From Rhizobium sp. RU33A (GTDB taxonomy: Bacteria; Pseudomonadota; Alphaproteobacteria; Rhizobiales; Rhizobiaceae), in the NCBI RefSeq assembly GCF_900156055.1, contig NZ_FTMQ01000010.1, positions 1-53,922 of the forward strand: 53,922 nt of DNA, given 5' to 3'. Below the pieces are notes generated by a model. The model did not search any database, had not been told where the DNA came from, and saw only the letters and a program-made list of their open reading frames with translations. The position numbers and the translations under genes were made by a program. Every line of letters starts with the position of its first letter. Positions within the stretch are counted from its first letter, which is position 1. This document shows positions 18,041 through 26,176 of this stretch, piece by piece.

Positions 18041-20527
18041 TCAGTCGATAACGGCGGGCAAAGGCGAGGCGGAGACCCCTTCCCGCCACTCGCTGGGCAA
18101 TGTCAGCGGCAGCGTGGCGCGGATATCCTCGGCATTGGCGGCAATGACGAGCTCGTATTCGCCGGACTCGGCGATCCAGGCGCGCGCTTGCGGATCGAAG
18201 TAAGCGAGGTCGCGGACTGCAAGGGTGAGCCGTGCTGTAGCCGTCTCGCCGGCGGCGATATGCAGCTTGGCGAAGGCCTTGAGTTCCTTCACCGGACGCG
18301 GCAGGCGCGACGCCTTCGGCTTGACATAGAGCTGGACCAATTCGGCCCCTGCCCGGTCGCCGATGTTCGTCACATCCAGTTCGATGGCAACGCCCGCAGG
18401 CCCCATGTCGAGGCTTGACGCGCGCGGCGCGGACCATTCGAAGCTGGTATAGGAGAGGCCATAACCGAAGGGGAAGAGCGGCTTTTCGCCATCCGCATCG
18501 TGGTGGCGATAGCCGACAGCGAGGCCTTCCGTGTAAACGACATGGCCGTTTTCGCCCGGATACGTTCGGGGATCGCCTGTCATGGCGGAATTGTCGGAAA
18601 GACGCTGCGGAAAGGTCTGCGGCAGGCGCCCGCCAGGTTCGGCATCGCCAAAGAGCACATCGGCAATCGCATTGCCCGCTTCCTGGCCCGGATACCAGGC
18701 CTCGATGACGGCCGAGACCTTGTCGAGCCATGGCATTTCGACCGGGCCGCCGGTCTGGAGGACGACAACGGTGCGCGGATTGACCGCTGCGACCTTCTCG
18801 ATCAGCTCCTCCTGGCGACCCGGCAGGCGCATGTCCGGCAGATCGAGACCTTCGGTATCCCACTCCCCTTCCCGGCCGACGACCAGTACGGCCACATCGC
18901 AGGCCATGGCCTGTTCCACGGCTTCTGCGATCGCCGCATCCGATGTCGGGAGTTCCACGCCGAAGCGCACGGCACGGATCTCGATGCCCTCATAACCCTC
19001 GGGCATGGCGCGGTAATCGACGCGGATCTCGTAGCTGCGGCCGGCTTCGAGCGGCTTTTCGACCCGCACTTCGGTATTCCCGAGGCCGAAGAAATTGTCG
19101 CCCTTCGCCCAGCCGGTCTCGCCATCCACGACAAGTTCGCCGTCGACATAGAGCTTTGCGAAGCCCGCATTGGTGAGGCCGAAGACATGGGAACCCGTCT
19201 CTTCCGGACGGAAGCGGGTAGTCACCCGGGCGGAGAAATCTCGGGGGGTGAGCGAGTCATCTGGCATGTCGAGCCAGAAGAACTGGCTTTCTTCAGCCGT
19301 CGCGCGATGAACAGCCGGGCCGGACCATTCGCGCCCCTGGAAGAACTCGACGGAAACATCATCGCGGATCATCTGCGTCAGGCGATTGTTGCGGCAAGCG
19401 TTCAAATGCATGACCCGATTGGTACCCGACAACGCTGTGCGAATGCCCTCGAGCGGGCTCACCTTGTAATGCGCGTTGATCTGGGCGCTGCCGCCTCCCA
19501 TGACGCGTGGTTCGGCGGCATTCGGGCCGATCACGGCGATCCGGTCGAGCGCCGCCTTGTCGAGCGGCAGGATTCCGTCATTCTTCAAGAGAACCATGCC
19601 CTCTGCACCAAGCTTTCGGATCAGGGCGCGATGCTCCGGCCGGTCAACGGCCTGCTCCTCGTGCATCGAGGGATCGGAAAAGGCACCAACGCGCTCCAGG
19701 AGCAGCAGTATGCGGCGGGCGGCAGCCTTGACGGTTTCGGCTGGCACCCTGCCCTCACGGACGGCAGCCACCAGTTTTTCCCCGCGATCGCGCGTCGGAC
19801 CCGGCATTTCGAGATCGAGCCCGCCGATGAGGGAGGCTTCCGTGGTGTGCGAGCCGAACCAGTCGGACATGACGATGCCGTCATAGCCCCATTCCTCGCG
19901 AAGCAGTTCCGTCAGCAGCCAGTGATTTTCGCTGGTCCAGACACCGTTCAACCGGTTGTAGGAGGACATGATCGCCCACACGCCTGACTGTTTCACCGCC
20001 GCCTCGAAGGGCGGCAGATAGATTTCGCGGAGCGTACGTTCGTCGAGATCGGACGACATCGTCTGGCGTTCGACTTCGCTGTCATTGGCGATGAAATGCT
20101 TGATCGTGGCGGCGATGCCCTGCGACTGCACACCCTCGATATAGGCGACCGCGAGGGCCGAGGTCAGCATCGGGTCTTCGGAGTAACATTCGAAATTGCG
20201 GCCGTTGAGACCCGAACGATGAATATTGACGGTCGGCGCCAGCAGTACGCGGGCACTCTTCGTCTTCGCTTCCTCGGCCAATGCCACGCCCATCTCGCGC
20301 GCCAGCTCCGGATTCCAGCTTGCGCCGATGCCGATGGCTGCAGGGAAGCAGGCGGATTTGACGCCACCAACCAGTGATCCCCCGCCCCTGGCGCCGTTCG
20401 GCCCGTCGGTGACTTTGATCTTGGGAACGCCGAGGCGTTCAACCGCTACCGTTGTCCAGAAATCGGCTCCGGCGAGCAGCGCAACCTGTTCCTCGAGTGT
20501 CATCTGGTCGAGCAGGTCGTCGATCAT
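18041..20527 (-). CDS. Glycoside hydrolase family 3 beta-glucosidase with PA14 insert
   Basis: Hydrolyses terminal beta-glucosides or related sugars. It has 828 residues and no signal peptide, so it is probably cytosolic. The domains in order are a GH3 N-terminal TIM barrel (about 1-290) with KHF at 143-145 and nucleophile Asp222 in VMSDWFG; a GH3 C-terminal domain interrupted by a PA14 carbohydrate-binding domain (about 385-520, TTRFRPEETGSHVFGL); and a fibronectin type III-like domain (about 700-790, VTNIGDRAGAELVQLYV). ATG 20527 has GGAGGA eight bases upstream and is preferred over 20545. No transporter genes sit next to it. Confidence 0.93.
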   Translation of the reverse strand: MIDDLLDQMTLEEQVALLAGADFWTTVAVERLGVPKIKVTDGPNGARGGGSLVGGVKSACFPAAIGIGASWNPELAREMGVALAEEAKTKSARVLLAPTVNIHRSGLNGRNFECYSEDPMLTSALAVAYIEGVQSQGIAATIKHFIANDSEVERQTMSSDLDERTLREIYLPPFEAAVKQSGVWAIMSSYNRLNGVWTSENHWLLTELLREEWGYDGIVMSDWFGSHTTEASLIGGLDLEMPGPTRDRGEKLVAAVREGRVPAETVKAAARRILLLLERVGAFSDPSMHEEQAVDRPEHRALIRKLGAEGMVLLKNDGILPLDKAALDRIAVIGPNAAEPRVMGGGSAQINAHYKVSPLEGIRTALSGTNRVMHLNACRNNRLTQMIRDDVSVEFFQGREWSGPAVHRATAEESQFFWLDMPDDSLTPRDFSARVTTRFRPEETGSHVFGLTNAGFAKLYVDGELVVDGETGWAKGDNFFGLGNTEVRVEKPLEAGRSYEIRVDYRAMPEGYEGIEIRAVRFGVELPTSDAAIAEAVEQAMACDVAVLVVGREGEWDTEGLDLPDMRLPGRQEELIEKVAAVNPRTVVVLQTGGPVEMPWLDKVSAVIEAWYPGQEAGNAIADVLFGDAEPGGRLPQTFPQRLSDNSAMTGDPRTYPGENGHVVYTEGLAVGYRHHDADGEKPLFPFGYGLSYTSFEWSAPRASSLDMGPAGVAIELDVTNIGDRAGAELVQLYVKPKASRLPRPVKELKAFAKLHIAAGETATARLTLAVRDLAYFDPQARAWIAESGEYELVIAANAEDIRATLPLTLPSEWREGVSASPLPAVID

Positions 20528-20764
20528 GGCAGGGCTCCTCCTCACGCTCAGCAGTCGGCATTACTCGCGGCCACGTTGCAACCGCGCTCATTCGTTCTGC
20601 TTTAAAGCGGTTTTCGGCGTACCTTGTCCAGCCTTGGGCCTGGCGAAGCGTGCGCCTCTGCTCACGATATCGCGATGAGCGACATCAAATTGTCATCAGG
20701 CCTTTTCGGATCGCCGAATCGGCCTATCCTTTTATTCCGGACTTCCTGAAACAAGGGGATGATC

Positions 20765-21205
20765 ATGCGCATGCGGATTGGAGTTGCCCTCTTTCTCACG
20801 GCCGGCCTGCTCGCTGCCCCGGCCATTGCCCAGCAGGATGCTAAGACCGAGGCCGCAGGTCTTGCGAAGGACGTGATCGAGCAACAGATAACGGCCTTCC
20901 TCAACGACGACGCGACCGCCGCCTATTCTTTCGCCTCGCCGGAGATCAAGTCGGTCTTTCCCAATGCAGAGCGCTTCTTCGATATGGTGAAGAAGAGCTA
21001 CGGCCCCGTCTACAGGCCCGGCAACTACGCTTTCGGCCGCAACCAGGTCTCACCCGACGGAACCGTCGCCTATCAGGAAGTGCTGATCTCGGCGCCCGAC
21101 GGCAAGGACTGGGCCGTCTATTACGAGCTGAAGCGCCAGCGCGATGGGCAGTTCGCTATCAACGGTGTCCGCATCAAGCGCGAGACCGATAGTCAGGGTA
21201 TCTGA
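20765..21205 (+). CDS. DUF4864-type exported protein
   Basis: A small exported protein of 146 residues with a clear signal peptide (RIGVALFLTAGLLAAPAIAQ). The mature part (AKDVIEQQITAFLNDDATAAYSFASP, GPVYRPGNYAFG, WAVYYELKRQRDGQFAINGV) looks like a DUF4864 domain, related to the SnoaL/NTF2-like fold, function unknown. ATG 20765 has AAGGGG six bases upstream; the ATG at 20759 is too close to it. It is a lone plus-strand gene among minus-strand neighbours, divergent from the GH3 gene and convergent with tgt. Confidence 0.8.
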   Translation: MRMRIGVALFLTAGLLAAPAIAQQDAKTEAAGLAKDVIEQQITAFLNDDATAAYSFASPEIKSVFPNAERFFDMVKKSYGPVYRPGNYAFGRNQVSPDGTVAYQEVLISAPDGKDWAVYYELKRQRDGQFAINGVRIKRETDSQGI

Positions 21206-21248
21206 TCTGTCAGATGGGTGGGCGGTATCCGCCCTGTTCTGACCTTTA

Positions 21249-22379
21249 TCAGACCGGGTCTATATCGCCCCGCGCCCACATCTCGATCGTTTCGGCCTTG
21301 AAGTCCTCAAAGCGGTCTTCCGCGATCGCCTGGCGGATGCCCTGCATCAGTTCCTGATAGTAGCTGAGGTTGTTCCACGAGAGCAGCATGCCGCCGAGCG
21401 CTTCGTTGGAGCGCACGAGGTGATGCAGATAGGCGCGCGAATAGTCGCGGGTCGCCGGGCAGGACGACTGATCGTCCAGCGGGCGCATGTCTTCTGCGTG
21501 GCGGGCATTGCGGATATTGACCTTGCCGCGGCGTGTGAAGGCAAGGCCATGGCGGCCGGAGCGGGTCGGCATCACGCAGTCGAACATGTCGATGCCTTCG
21601 GCCACCGATTTCAGCATATCGTCGGGCGTTCCGACGCCCATCAGGTAACGCGGCTTTTCGGTGGGGAGCACCGGCAGCGTGATGCGCAGCATGTCGAGCA
21701 TGACGGCCTGGGGTTCGCCGACGGCGAGACCGCCGATGGAATAGCCCTTGAGGTCGAGCTGTTTCAGGCCTTCCGCCGAGCGGATGCGGAGTGCCGGCTG
21801 GTCCCCGCCTTGGACGATGCCGAACATGGCCTTGCCCGGCTGATTGCCGAAGGCGACGCGGCAACGCTCGGCCCAGCGCAGCGACAGTTCCATGGCGCGC
21901 TCGATCTCGCGCGGCTCGTTGGGCAGCGCCACGCATTCATCGAGCTGCATCTGGATGTCGCTGTCGAGTAGGCCCTGGATCTCGATCGAGCGCTCCGGCG
22001 ACATATGGTGCAGCGAACCATCGACATGGCTCTTGAAGGTAACGCCCTGCTCGTCGAGCTTGCGCAGGCCCGAGAGCGACATGACCTGGAAGCCGCCGGA
22101 GTCCGTCAGGATCGGACCCGGCCAGCGGATCAGCTCATGCAGGCCGCCGAGACGGGCGACACGTTCCGGGCCGGGGCGCAGCATCAGGTGATAGGTATTG
22201 CCAAGGATGATATCGGCGCCGCCTTCCTTGACCTGGTCGAGATACATGGCCTTGACCGTGCCGACGGTGCCCACCGGCATGAAGGCGGGCGTGCGGACCG
22301 TGCCGCGTGGCATGGTGATCTCGCCAAGGCGCGCCTTGCCGCTGGTGGCCTTCAAATTGAACGTGAAATTCTCGGTCAT
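21249..22379 (-). CDS. tgt: Queuine tRNA-ribosyltransferase (tRNA-guanine transglycosylase)
   Basis: Exchanges guanine-34 for preQ1 in tRNAs with GUN anticodons. The TIM-barrel motifs are intact: [14 protein letters not shown] with the catalytic Asp, GGLAVGEP, and [13 protein letters not shown] with the nucleophile Asp. The usual zinc site CxCxxC before 'YSRAYLHHL' is replaced by SSCPAT, so only the middle cysteine remains. The gene lies 3 bases after queA, the next enzyme of the same pathway, in the same operon. Confidence 0.95.
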   Translation of the reverse strand: MTENFTFNLKATSGKARLGEITMPRGTVRTPAFMPVGTVGTVKAMYLDQVKEGGADIILGNTYHLMLRPGPERVARLGGLHELIRWPGPILTDSGGFQVMSLSGLRKLDEQGVTFKSHVDGSLHHMSPERSIEIQGLLDSDIQMQLDECVALPNEPREIERAMELSLRWAERCRVAFGNQPGKAMFGIVQGGDQPALRIRSAEGLKQLDLKGYSIGGLAVGEPQAVMLDMLRITLPVLPTEKPRYLMGVGTPDDMLKSVAEGIDMFDCVMPTRSGRHGLAFTRRGKVNIRNARHAEDMRPLDDQSSCPATRDYSRAYLHHLVRSNEALGGMLLSWNNLSYYQELMQGIRQAIAEDRFEDFKAETIEMWARGDIDPV

Positions 22380-22382
22380 CGG

Positions 22383-23477
22383 TCAGTCGTCTTTCCGGAA
22401 GAGAAGGCTGGAATCGCCATAGGAGTAGAAGCGGTAGCCGGTCTCGATGGCGTGGGCATAGGCCTGGCGCATCGTGTCGAGGCCGGCAAAGGCGGATACC
22501 AGCATGAAGAGCGTGGATTTCGGCAGGTGGAAATTGGTCATCAGCATGTCCACCGCCTTGAAGCGATAGCCGGGCGTGATGAAAATGCCGGTCGCACCGG
22601 ACCAGGCGGGGATGTGGCCGTTATCCTCTGCCGCGCTTTCGAGCAGGCGCAGCGAAGTGGTGCCGACGGCGATGATGCGGTTGCCGCGGGCGCGCACGGC
22701 ATTCAGCGCGGCGGCTGTCGACGGCGAGATATAGCCGATCTCCTCGTGCATCTTGTGCTCGGTGGTATCATCAGCCTTGACGGGCAGAAAGGTGCCGGCG
22801 CCGACATGCAGCGTGACGAAATGGCGCTCGACACCGGCGGCATCGAGTTTGGCGAAGAGGTCGGGCGTGAAATGCAGGCCGGCGGTAGGCGCTGCGACAG
22901 CGCCTTCTTCCCGGGCGTAGATGGTTTGGTAGTCGGCGCGATCCTTTTCATCTTCCGGCCGCTTGGCGGCGATATAGGGCGGAAGCGGGATATGGCCGAC
23001 AGTGGCAATCGCCTGATCGAGATCAGGGCCTGAAAGGTCAAAGGCGAGGGTGATCTCTCCAGCGTCGCCCTTTTCGGCGACGGTCGCGACGAGGGAACCC
23101 GTCAGGCAGGCGGCGCCTTCGCCCTGCCCCACACCAAAATCGATGCGATCACCCTGCTTGATGCGCTTGCCGGGCTTGGCAAAGGCTTTCCATCTGGAGG
23201 TGCCAACCCTCATATGCAGCGTGCAGGACACGGCGATCTCCTCGGCTCCGTCGCGGTGACGGATGCCTTCGAGTTGCGCTGGAATGACCTTTGTGTCGTT
23301 GAAAACAAGCGCATCCCCCGGCCTCAGGAAAGACGGCAGATCAAAGACCTTGCGGTCTTCGAGCACGTGCTCTGCATCCGGCCGAACAATTAGAAAACGC
23401 GCATGGTCGCGCGGGCTTGCGGGCCTGAGCGCGATATTGTCGTCCGGCAGGTCGAAGTCGAAAAGGTCTACACGCAT
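22383..23477 (-). CDS. queA: S-adenosylmethionine:tRNA ribosyltransferase-isomerase
   Basis: Makes epoxyqueuosine from preQ1-tRNA and SAM. It has 364 residues, normal length. Typical motifs are the N-terminal [27 protein letters not shown], the [10 protein letters not shown] signature, [11 protein letters not shown] and the C-terminal [18 protein letters not shown]. It is followed directly by tgt. A terminator just upstream (23516-23550) separates it from the cyclophilin genes. Confidence 0.96.
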   Translation of the reverse strand: MRVDLFDFDLPDDNIALRPASPRDHARFLIVRPDAEHVLEDRKVFDLPSFLRPGDALVFNDTKVIPAQLEGIRHRDGAEEIAVSCTLHMRVGTSRWKAFAKPGKRIKQGDRIDFGVGQGEGAACLTGSLVATVAEKGDAGEITLAFDLSGPDLDQAIATVGHIPLPPYIAAKRPEDEKDRADYQTIYAREEGAVAAPTAGLHFTPDLFAKLDAAGVERHFVTLHVGAGTFLPVKADDTTEHKMHEEIGYISPSTAAALNAVRARGNRIIAVGTTSLRLLESAAEDNGHIPAWSGATGIFITPGYRFKAVDMLMTNFHLPKSTLFMLVSAFAGLDTMRQAYAHAIETGYRFYSYGDSSLLFRKDD

Positions 23478-23515
23478 CGCTGTCTGTCAGAGTGTGGGTG
23501 GAAGATCTAAACGCG

Positions 23516-23550
23516 AAAACCCGCCCGGGTGTTAGGCACCGAGGCGGGCT
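23516..23550 (-). terminator. Factor-independent terminator after the cyclophilin genes
   Basis: On the minus strand, AGCCCGCC pairs with GGCGGG and is followed by TTTTCGCG. It lies between the cyclophilin stop (23569) and the queA start (23477). Confidence 0.7.
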
Positions 23551-23568
23551 TCGTGTGCTGTAAGCCGA

Positions 23569-24078
23569 TCAGGCGTCGGCGGCAACCTTCATCGACAGGA
23601 TCGAATCGGGATCGCTGACAGGCTCGCCCTTCTTGATCTGGTCGATGATATCCATGCCTTCGATGACCTGGCCCCAGACGGAGTACTGCTTGTTCAGCCA
23701 CGGTGCGTCGGTGAAGCAGACGAAGAACTGCGAGTTGGCCGAGTTCGGGCTCTGCGAGCGAGCCATGGAGCAGGTGCCGCGCACATGCGGGGTGGCCGAG
23801 AATTCAGCCTTCAGGTCCGGCTTGTCGGAGCCGCCCATGCCGGCACGGCCGGGGTTGAAGTCGCTTCCGCCCTTCTTGCCGAACTTCACGTCGCCGGTCT
23901 GGGCCATGAAGTCGGGGATGACGCGGTGGAAGACGACGCCGTCATAGGCGCCTTCGCGCGACAGTTCCTTGATGCGGGCGACATGGCCGGGGGCCAGATC
24001 CGGGAAGAGCGCGATGACGACCTTGCCCTTGGTGGTTTCCATCAGGATGGTGTTTTCCGGATCCTTGATCTCGGCCAT
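23569..24078 (-). CDS. ppiB: Cytosolic peptidyl-prolyl cis-trans isomerase (cyclophilin B)
   Basis: Catalyses proline isomerisation during protein folding. It has 169 residues and no signal peptide, so it is cytosolic. Cyclophilin motifs are VVFHRVIPDFMAQTGD, with the catalytic Arg, and GTCSMARSQSPNSANSQFFVCF. AGGAGAAAC precedes the ATG. The exported paralogue is encoded 40 bases upstream in the same direction, an arrangement typical of rhizobia. Confidence 0.94.
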   Translation of the reverse strand: MAEIKDPENTILMETTKGKVVIALFPDLAPGHVARIKELSREGAYDGVVFHRVIPDFMAQTGDVKFGKKGGSDFNPGRAGMGGSDKPDLKAEFSATPHVRGTCSMARSQSPNSANSQFFVCFTDAPWLNKQYSVWGQVIEGMDIIDQIKKGEPVSDPDSILSMKVAADA

Positions 24079-24118
24079 GGTGTTTCTCCTTGGATTGGGG
24101 CGTAGCGCCCTTTTGATA

Positions 24119-24688
24119 TCAGTTGCGACCGACGGTGACCTTGACCATGCGGTCCGGGTCGGTGACTTCGCCGTTGCCGCCTTCGCCGCGCTTGATCTTG
24201 TCGACGGCGTCCATGCCCGACACGACCTTGCCGACGACCGTGTACTGGCCGTTCAGGAAGCCGCCTTCGGCGAACATGATGAAGAACTGCGAATTGGCAG
24301 AGTTCGGGTCCTGGCTGCGCGCCATGCCGACGGTGCCGCGCTCGAAGGGCACGCTCGAGAATTCAGCCTCGATGTCGGGCAGGCTGGAGCCGCCGGTACC
24401 GGCACGACCCGGCTCGAAGCCGTTTTCCATGTCGCCGAACTGCACGTCGCCGGTCTGGGCCATGAAGCCTTCGATCACGCGGTGGAAGGCGACATTGTCA
24501 TATTCGCCCTTGGACGCGAGATCCTTGATCTGCGCAACGTGCTTCGGTGCCACGTCCGGCATCAGCTGGATCACGACCGGGCCATCCTTGAGCTGGATGG
24601 TCAGGAAGTCTTCGTTGGACTGGGCCTGGGCGGAGCCGAAACCGGCTACAGCCAGAAGGAATGCGGTTGCGAGTTGGACGAGCTTCAT
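24119..24688 (-). CDS. Periplasmic peptidyl-prolyl cis-trans isomerase (cyclophilin)
   Basis: Exported cyclophilin of 189 residues. The signal peptide KLVQLATAFLLAVAGFGSAQ ends near AQAQ. The catalytic motif VAFHRVIEGFMAQTGD and the SANSQFFIMF segment are present. I chose ATG 24688, with GGGAG five bases upstream; GTG 24694 is the alternative. It pairs with the cytosolic paralogue downstream, giving one isomerase for each compartment. Confidence 0.93.
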   Translation of the reverse strand: MKLVQLATAFLLAVAGFGSAQAQSNEDFLTIQLKDGPVVIQLMPDVAPKHVAQIKDLASKGEYDNVAFHRVIEGFMAQTGDVQFGDMENGFEPGRAGTGGSSLPDIEAEFSSVPFERGTVGMARSQDPNSANSQFFIMFAEGGFLNGQYTVVGKVVSGMDAVDKIKRGEGGNGEVTDPDRMVKVTVGRN

Positions 24689-24715
24689 GATCACTCCCGT
24701 TCTGAAAATTGCGGC

Positions 24716-25210
24716 TCAGCGGCCGTATCTGGAATTGAGGGCGGCAAGCACCGGCGCGGGTACGAAGGCACCGACATCTCCACCCATGGCGGCGATCTGG
24801 CGGACCAATGTGGCCGTTATGGGCCGTGAGGCGGTTGCCGCCGGCAGGAAGACGGTCTGCAGTTCCGGTGCCATGGTCGCATTCATGCCGGCAAGCTGCA
24901 TTTCATAATCGAAATCGGTTCCGTCGCGCAGACCGCGCACCATGATGCGGGCACCATGCCTGCGGGCGGCATCGACGGCGAGGTCGGCGAAGGACACCAC
25001 CTCGAGGTCCCCTGCCCTGTCCGGCAGAACCGCAACAAGCGACGCACGGATCAGATCGGCACGCTCTTCGTAGGTAAACAGCGGCGTCTTTCCCGGATGC
25101 GTTCCGATTGCGACCACCAGGCGATCGCTGATGTTCAGCGCCTGAACGAGCACGTCCAGGTGGCCGTTGGTCATCGGATCGAAAGAGCCAGGATAAAATG
25201 CGGTCGCCAT
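24716..25210 (-). CDS. coaD: Phosphopantetheine adenylyltransferase
   Basis: Penultimate step of coenzyme A synthesis. It has 164 residues, family length. The nucleotidyltransferase motif reads [16 protein letters not shown] (TxGH), and the C-terminal [16 protein letters not shown] takes the place of the ISSTxVR motif. It starts the minus-strand run coaD-cyclophilin-cyclophilin-queA-tgt. Confidence 0.95.
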   Translation of the reverse strand: MATAFYPGSFDPMTNGHLDVLVQALNISDRLVVAIGTHPGKTPLFTYEERADLIRASLVAVLPDRAGDLEVVSFADLAVDAARRHGARIMVRGLRDGTDFDYEMQLAGMNATMAPELQTVFLPAATASRPITATLVRQIAAMGGDVGAFVPAPVLAALNSRYGR

Positions 25211-25325
25211 GAGAACCCGTCTGTTGGTTTCGCTCGCCTTTTGTCACGGAAGGCGGCTGATCGCAAGCACCCTAAGAGCGGGCCTTTGTCACGCCTGCGT
25301 CGAGCCAAGAACCCGACCAGACCGC

Positions 25326-25362
25326 TGAACAGTAGATGAACACGCCATTCAAGAGCGCTTCA
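25326..25362 (+). promoter_or_regulatory. Candidate operator: four-half-site palindrome, copy 1
   Basis: Half-sites TGAAC, TGAAC, ATTCA and CTTCA begin at 25326, 25337, 25347 and 25358. The spacing is about 11, 10 and 11 bases, with the first pair pointing right and the second pair inverted. It ends 59 bases before the ATG of the small gene at 25421. TAGGCT, 13 bases past the element, could be a -10. The same layout recurs 202 bases downstream. The half-site spacing suggests two dimers of a winged-helix or similar regulator. The regulator is unknown. Confidence 0.55.
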
Positions 25363-25420
25363 GGCCGACATCGCTAGGCTCAGATCGTCAACCAAACCGA
25401 GACAGCCCAAGGACGTTCCC

Positions 25421-25579
25421 ATGCTCGCTCTTCTGATCGCTTCCGCCATCGCTGCGTCTCTGCTCATCGAACTTGGGTTGATGGTTGTGCGGGACTGGAT
25501 GGAGCAGTCGCCACTGGACTGCGAAGATGAACGCCAGATGAACGGCACGTTCAAGAGGACTTCAGGCGCAGCCCGATAA
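25421..25579 (+). CDS. Small single-pass membrane protein (52 aa), unrecognised
   Basis: The ATG at 25421 is preceded by AAGGA 7 bases upstream. The protein begins MLALLIASAIAASLLIELGL, a clear membrane segment, and continues with a polar tail rich in Asp, Glu, Arg and Lys (RDWMEQSPLDCEDERQM). There is no recognised family. It is the first of three short plus-strand genes between coaD and gyrA, and is preceded by operator copy 1. Its last third overlaps operator copy 2, so part of the tail sequence is constrained by that site. It could be non-coding if the region is only regulatory. Confidence 0.5.
   Translation: MLALLIASAIAASLLIELGLMVVRDWMEQSPLDCEDERQMNGTFKRTSGAAR
25528..25564 (+). promoter_or_regulatory. 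Candidate operator: four-half-site palindrome, copy 2
   Basis: TGAAC (25528), TGAAC (25539), GTTCA (25549) and CTTCA (25560) repeat the layout of copy 1 exactly. About three quarters of the bases match over 39 positions. TAAACC, 12-13 bases past the element, occupies the same place as TAGGCT after copy 1. It ends 98 bases before the ATG of the second small gene at 25663, so it probably drives that gene. Confidence 0.55.
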
Positions 25580-25662
25580 ACCTCTTCCTACACTGTGCGG
25601 GAACTATTTCCGCACGCAAGCATTTTACGGCAGCGAATGCCGGCATTCAAAGGACTAAAGCA

Positions 25663-25815
25663 ATGCATGACAAGGTTACCCTGATCAACCTCGTATGGAT
25701 GATGATGATGACTGCCATGGTTGCCACCTCTGCAACCTTTTACATCAAGGACAGCGGTGACGCTGCTTTCTACGGCCCCCCGATGACGGCCCGCTACCAC
25801 AGCTTCGGCCACTGA
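25663..25815 (+). CDS. Small single-pass membrane protein (50 aa), unrecognised
   Basis: The ATG at 25663 has AAAGGA 9 bases upstream. The N-terminal half is hydrophobic and unusually Met-rich (LVWMMMMTAMVATSATFYI). The C-terminal half is polar with Tyr, Gly and His (AFYGPPMTARYHSFGH). There is no recognised family. It lies 83 bases after the first small gene, downstream of operator copy 2, and 59 bases before the third. The ribosome-binding site, membrane segment and position in a series support a real gene; homologues would settle it. Confidence 0.55.
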   Translation: MHDKVTLINLVWMMMMTAMVATSATFYIKDSGDAAFYGPPMTARYHSFGH

Positions 25816-25874
25816 TCAGACACGAGTTTTCGCCGCTAGAAACGCAACGACACGCTGAGAAAGAAAGGAATGAC

Positions 25875-26009
25875 ATGTTTATCACCCTGTCTGTTCTGGC
25901 TGCTCTGATCAGCGGCATGTTCGTCGCCTCGGTCGCCTCGGCGATCACGGCTCTGAAGCGCGAAAACGACGATTTCCGGGCCATGATGGAGCGCCGCAAG
26001 GCCTTCTGA
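25875..26009 (+). CDS. Small single-pass membrane protein (44 aa), unrecognised
   Basis: The ATG at 25875 is preceded by AAAGGA. The N-terminal 24 residues are hydrophobic (FITLSVLAALISGMFVASVA), followed by a strongly charged amphipathic tail (ALKRENDDFRAMMERRKAF). This 'anchor plus charged helix' layout is common among small stress-related membrane proteins that bind a partner. There is no recognised family. It ends the three-gene series and is followed by a good terminator at 26095. Confidence 0.55.
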   Translation: MFITLSVLAALISGMFVASVASAITALKRENDDFRAMMERRKAF

Positions 26010-26094
26010 GACCGATCCCAAGCGGTCACAGTCGGTGGATCCACACACCGGCCCAAAAACAAGACCGCGTCAAACTTGATGCAGACCTCCAGCA

Positions 26095-26130
26095 AAAAGC
26101 CCGCTCGGATAACAATCCGGCGGGCTTTTC
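26095..26130. terminator. Bidirectional factor-independent terminator
   Basis: AAAAGCCCGC pairs with GCGGGCTTTT, with an inner CGGAT/ATCCG extension around AACA. A/T runs on both sides allow action in both directions: it ends the small-gene series (plus) and gyrA (minus). Confidence 0.88.
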
Positions 26131-26176
26131 GTTTGTCGATAATGGATGAGACCGGCCCTTGCGGGCCGGCTTAACA

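Noticed and set aside
21216..21240. GGGCGG-TAT-CCGCCC hairpin between the DUF4864 gene and tgt
   Set aside because: The loop is only three bases and there is no proper T-run; too weak to call a terminator.
25598..25630. GGGAACTATTT... as an EcfG (general stress) promoter before the second small gene
   Set aside because: The -35 GGAAC is present but no GTT-type -10 is found at 16-17 bases; only ATTT is there.
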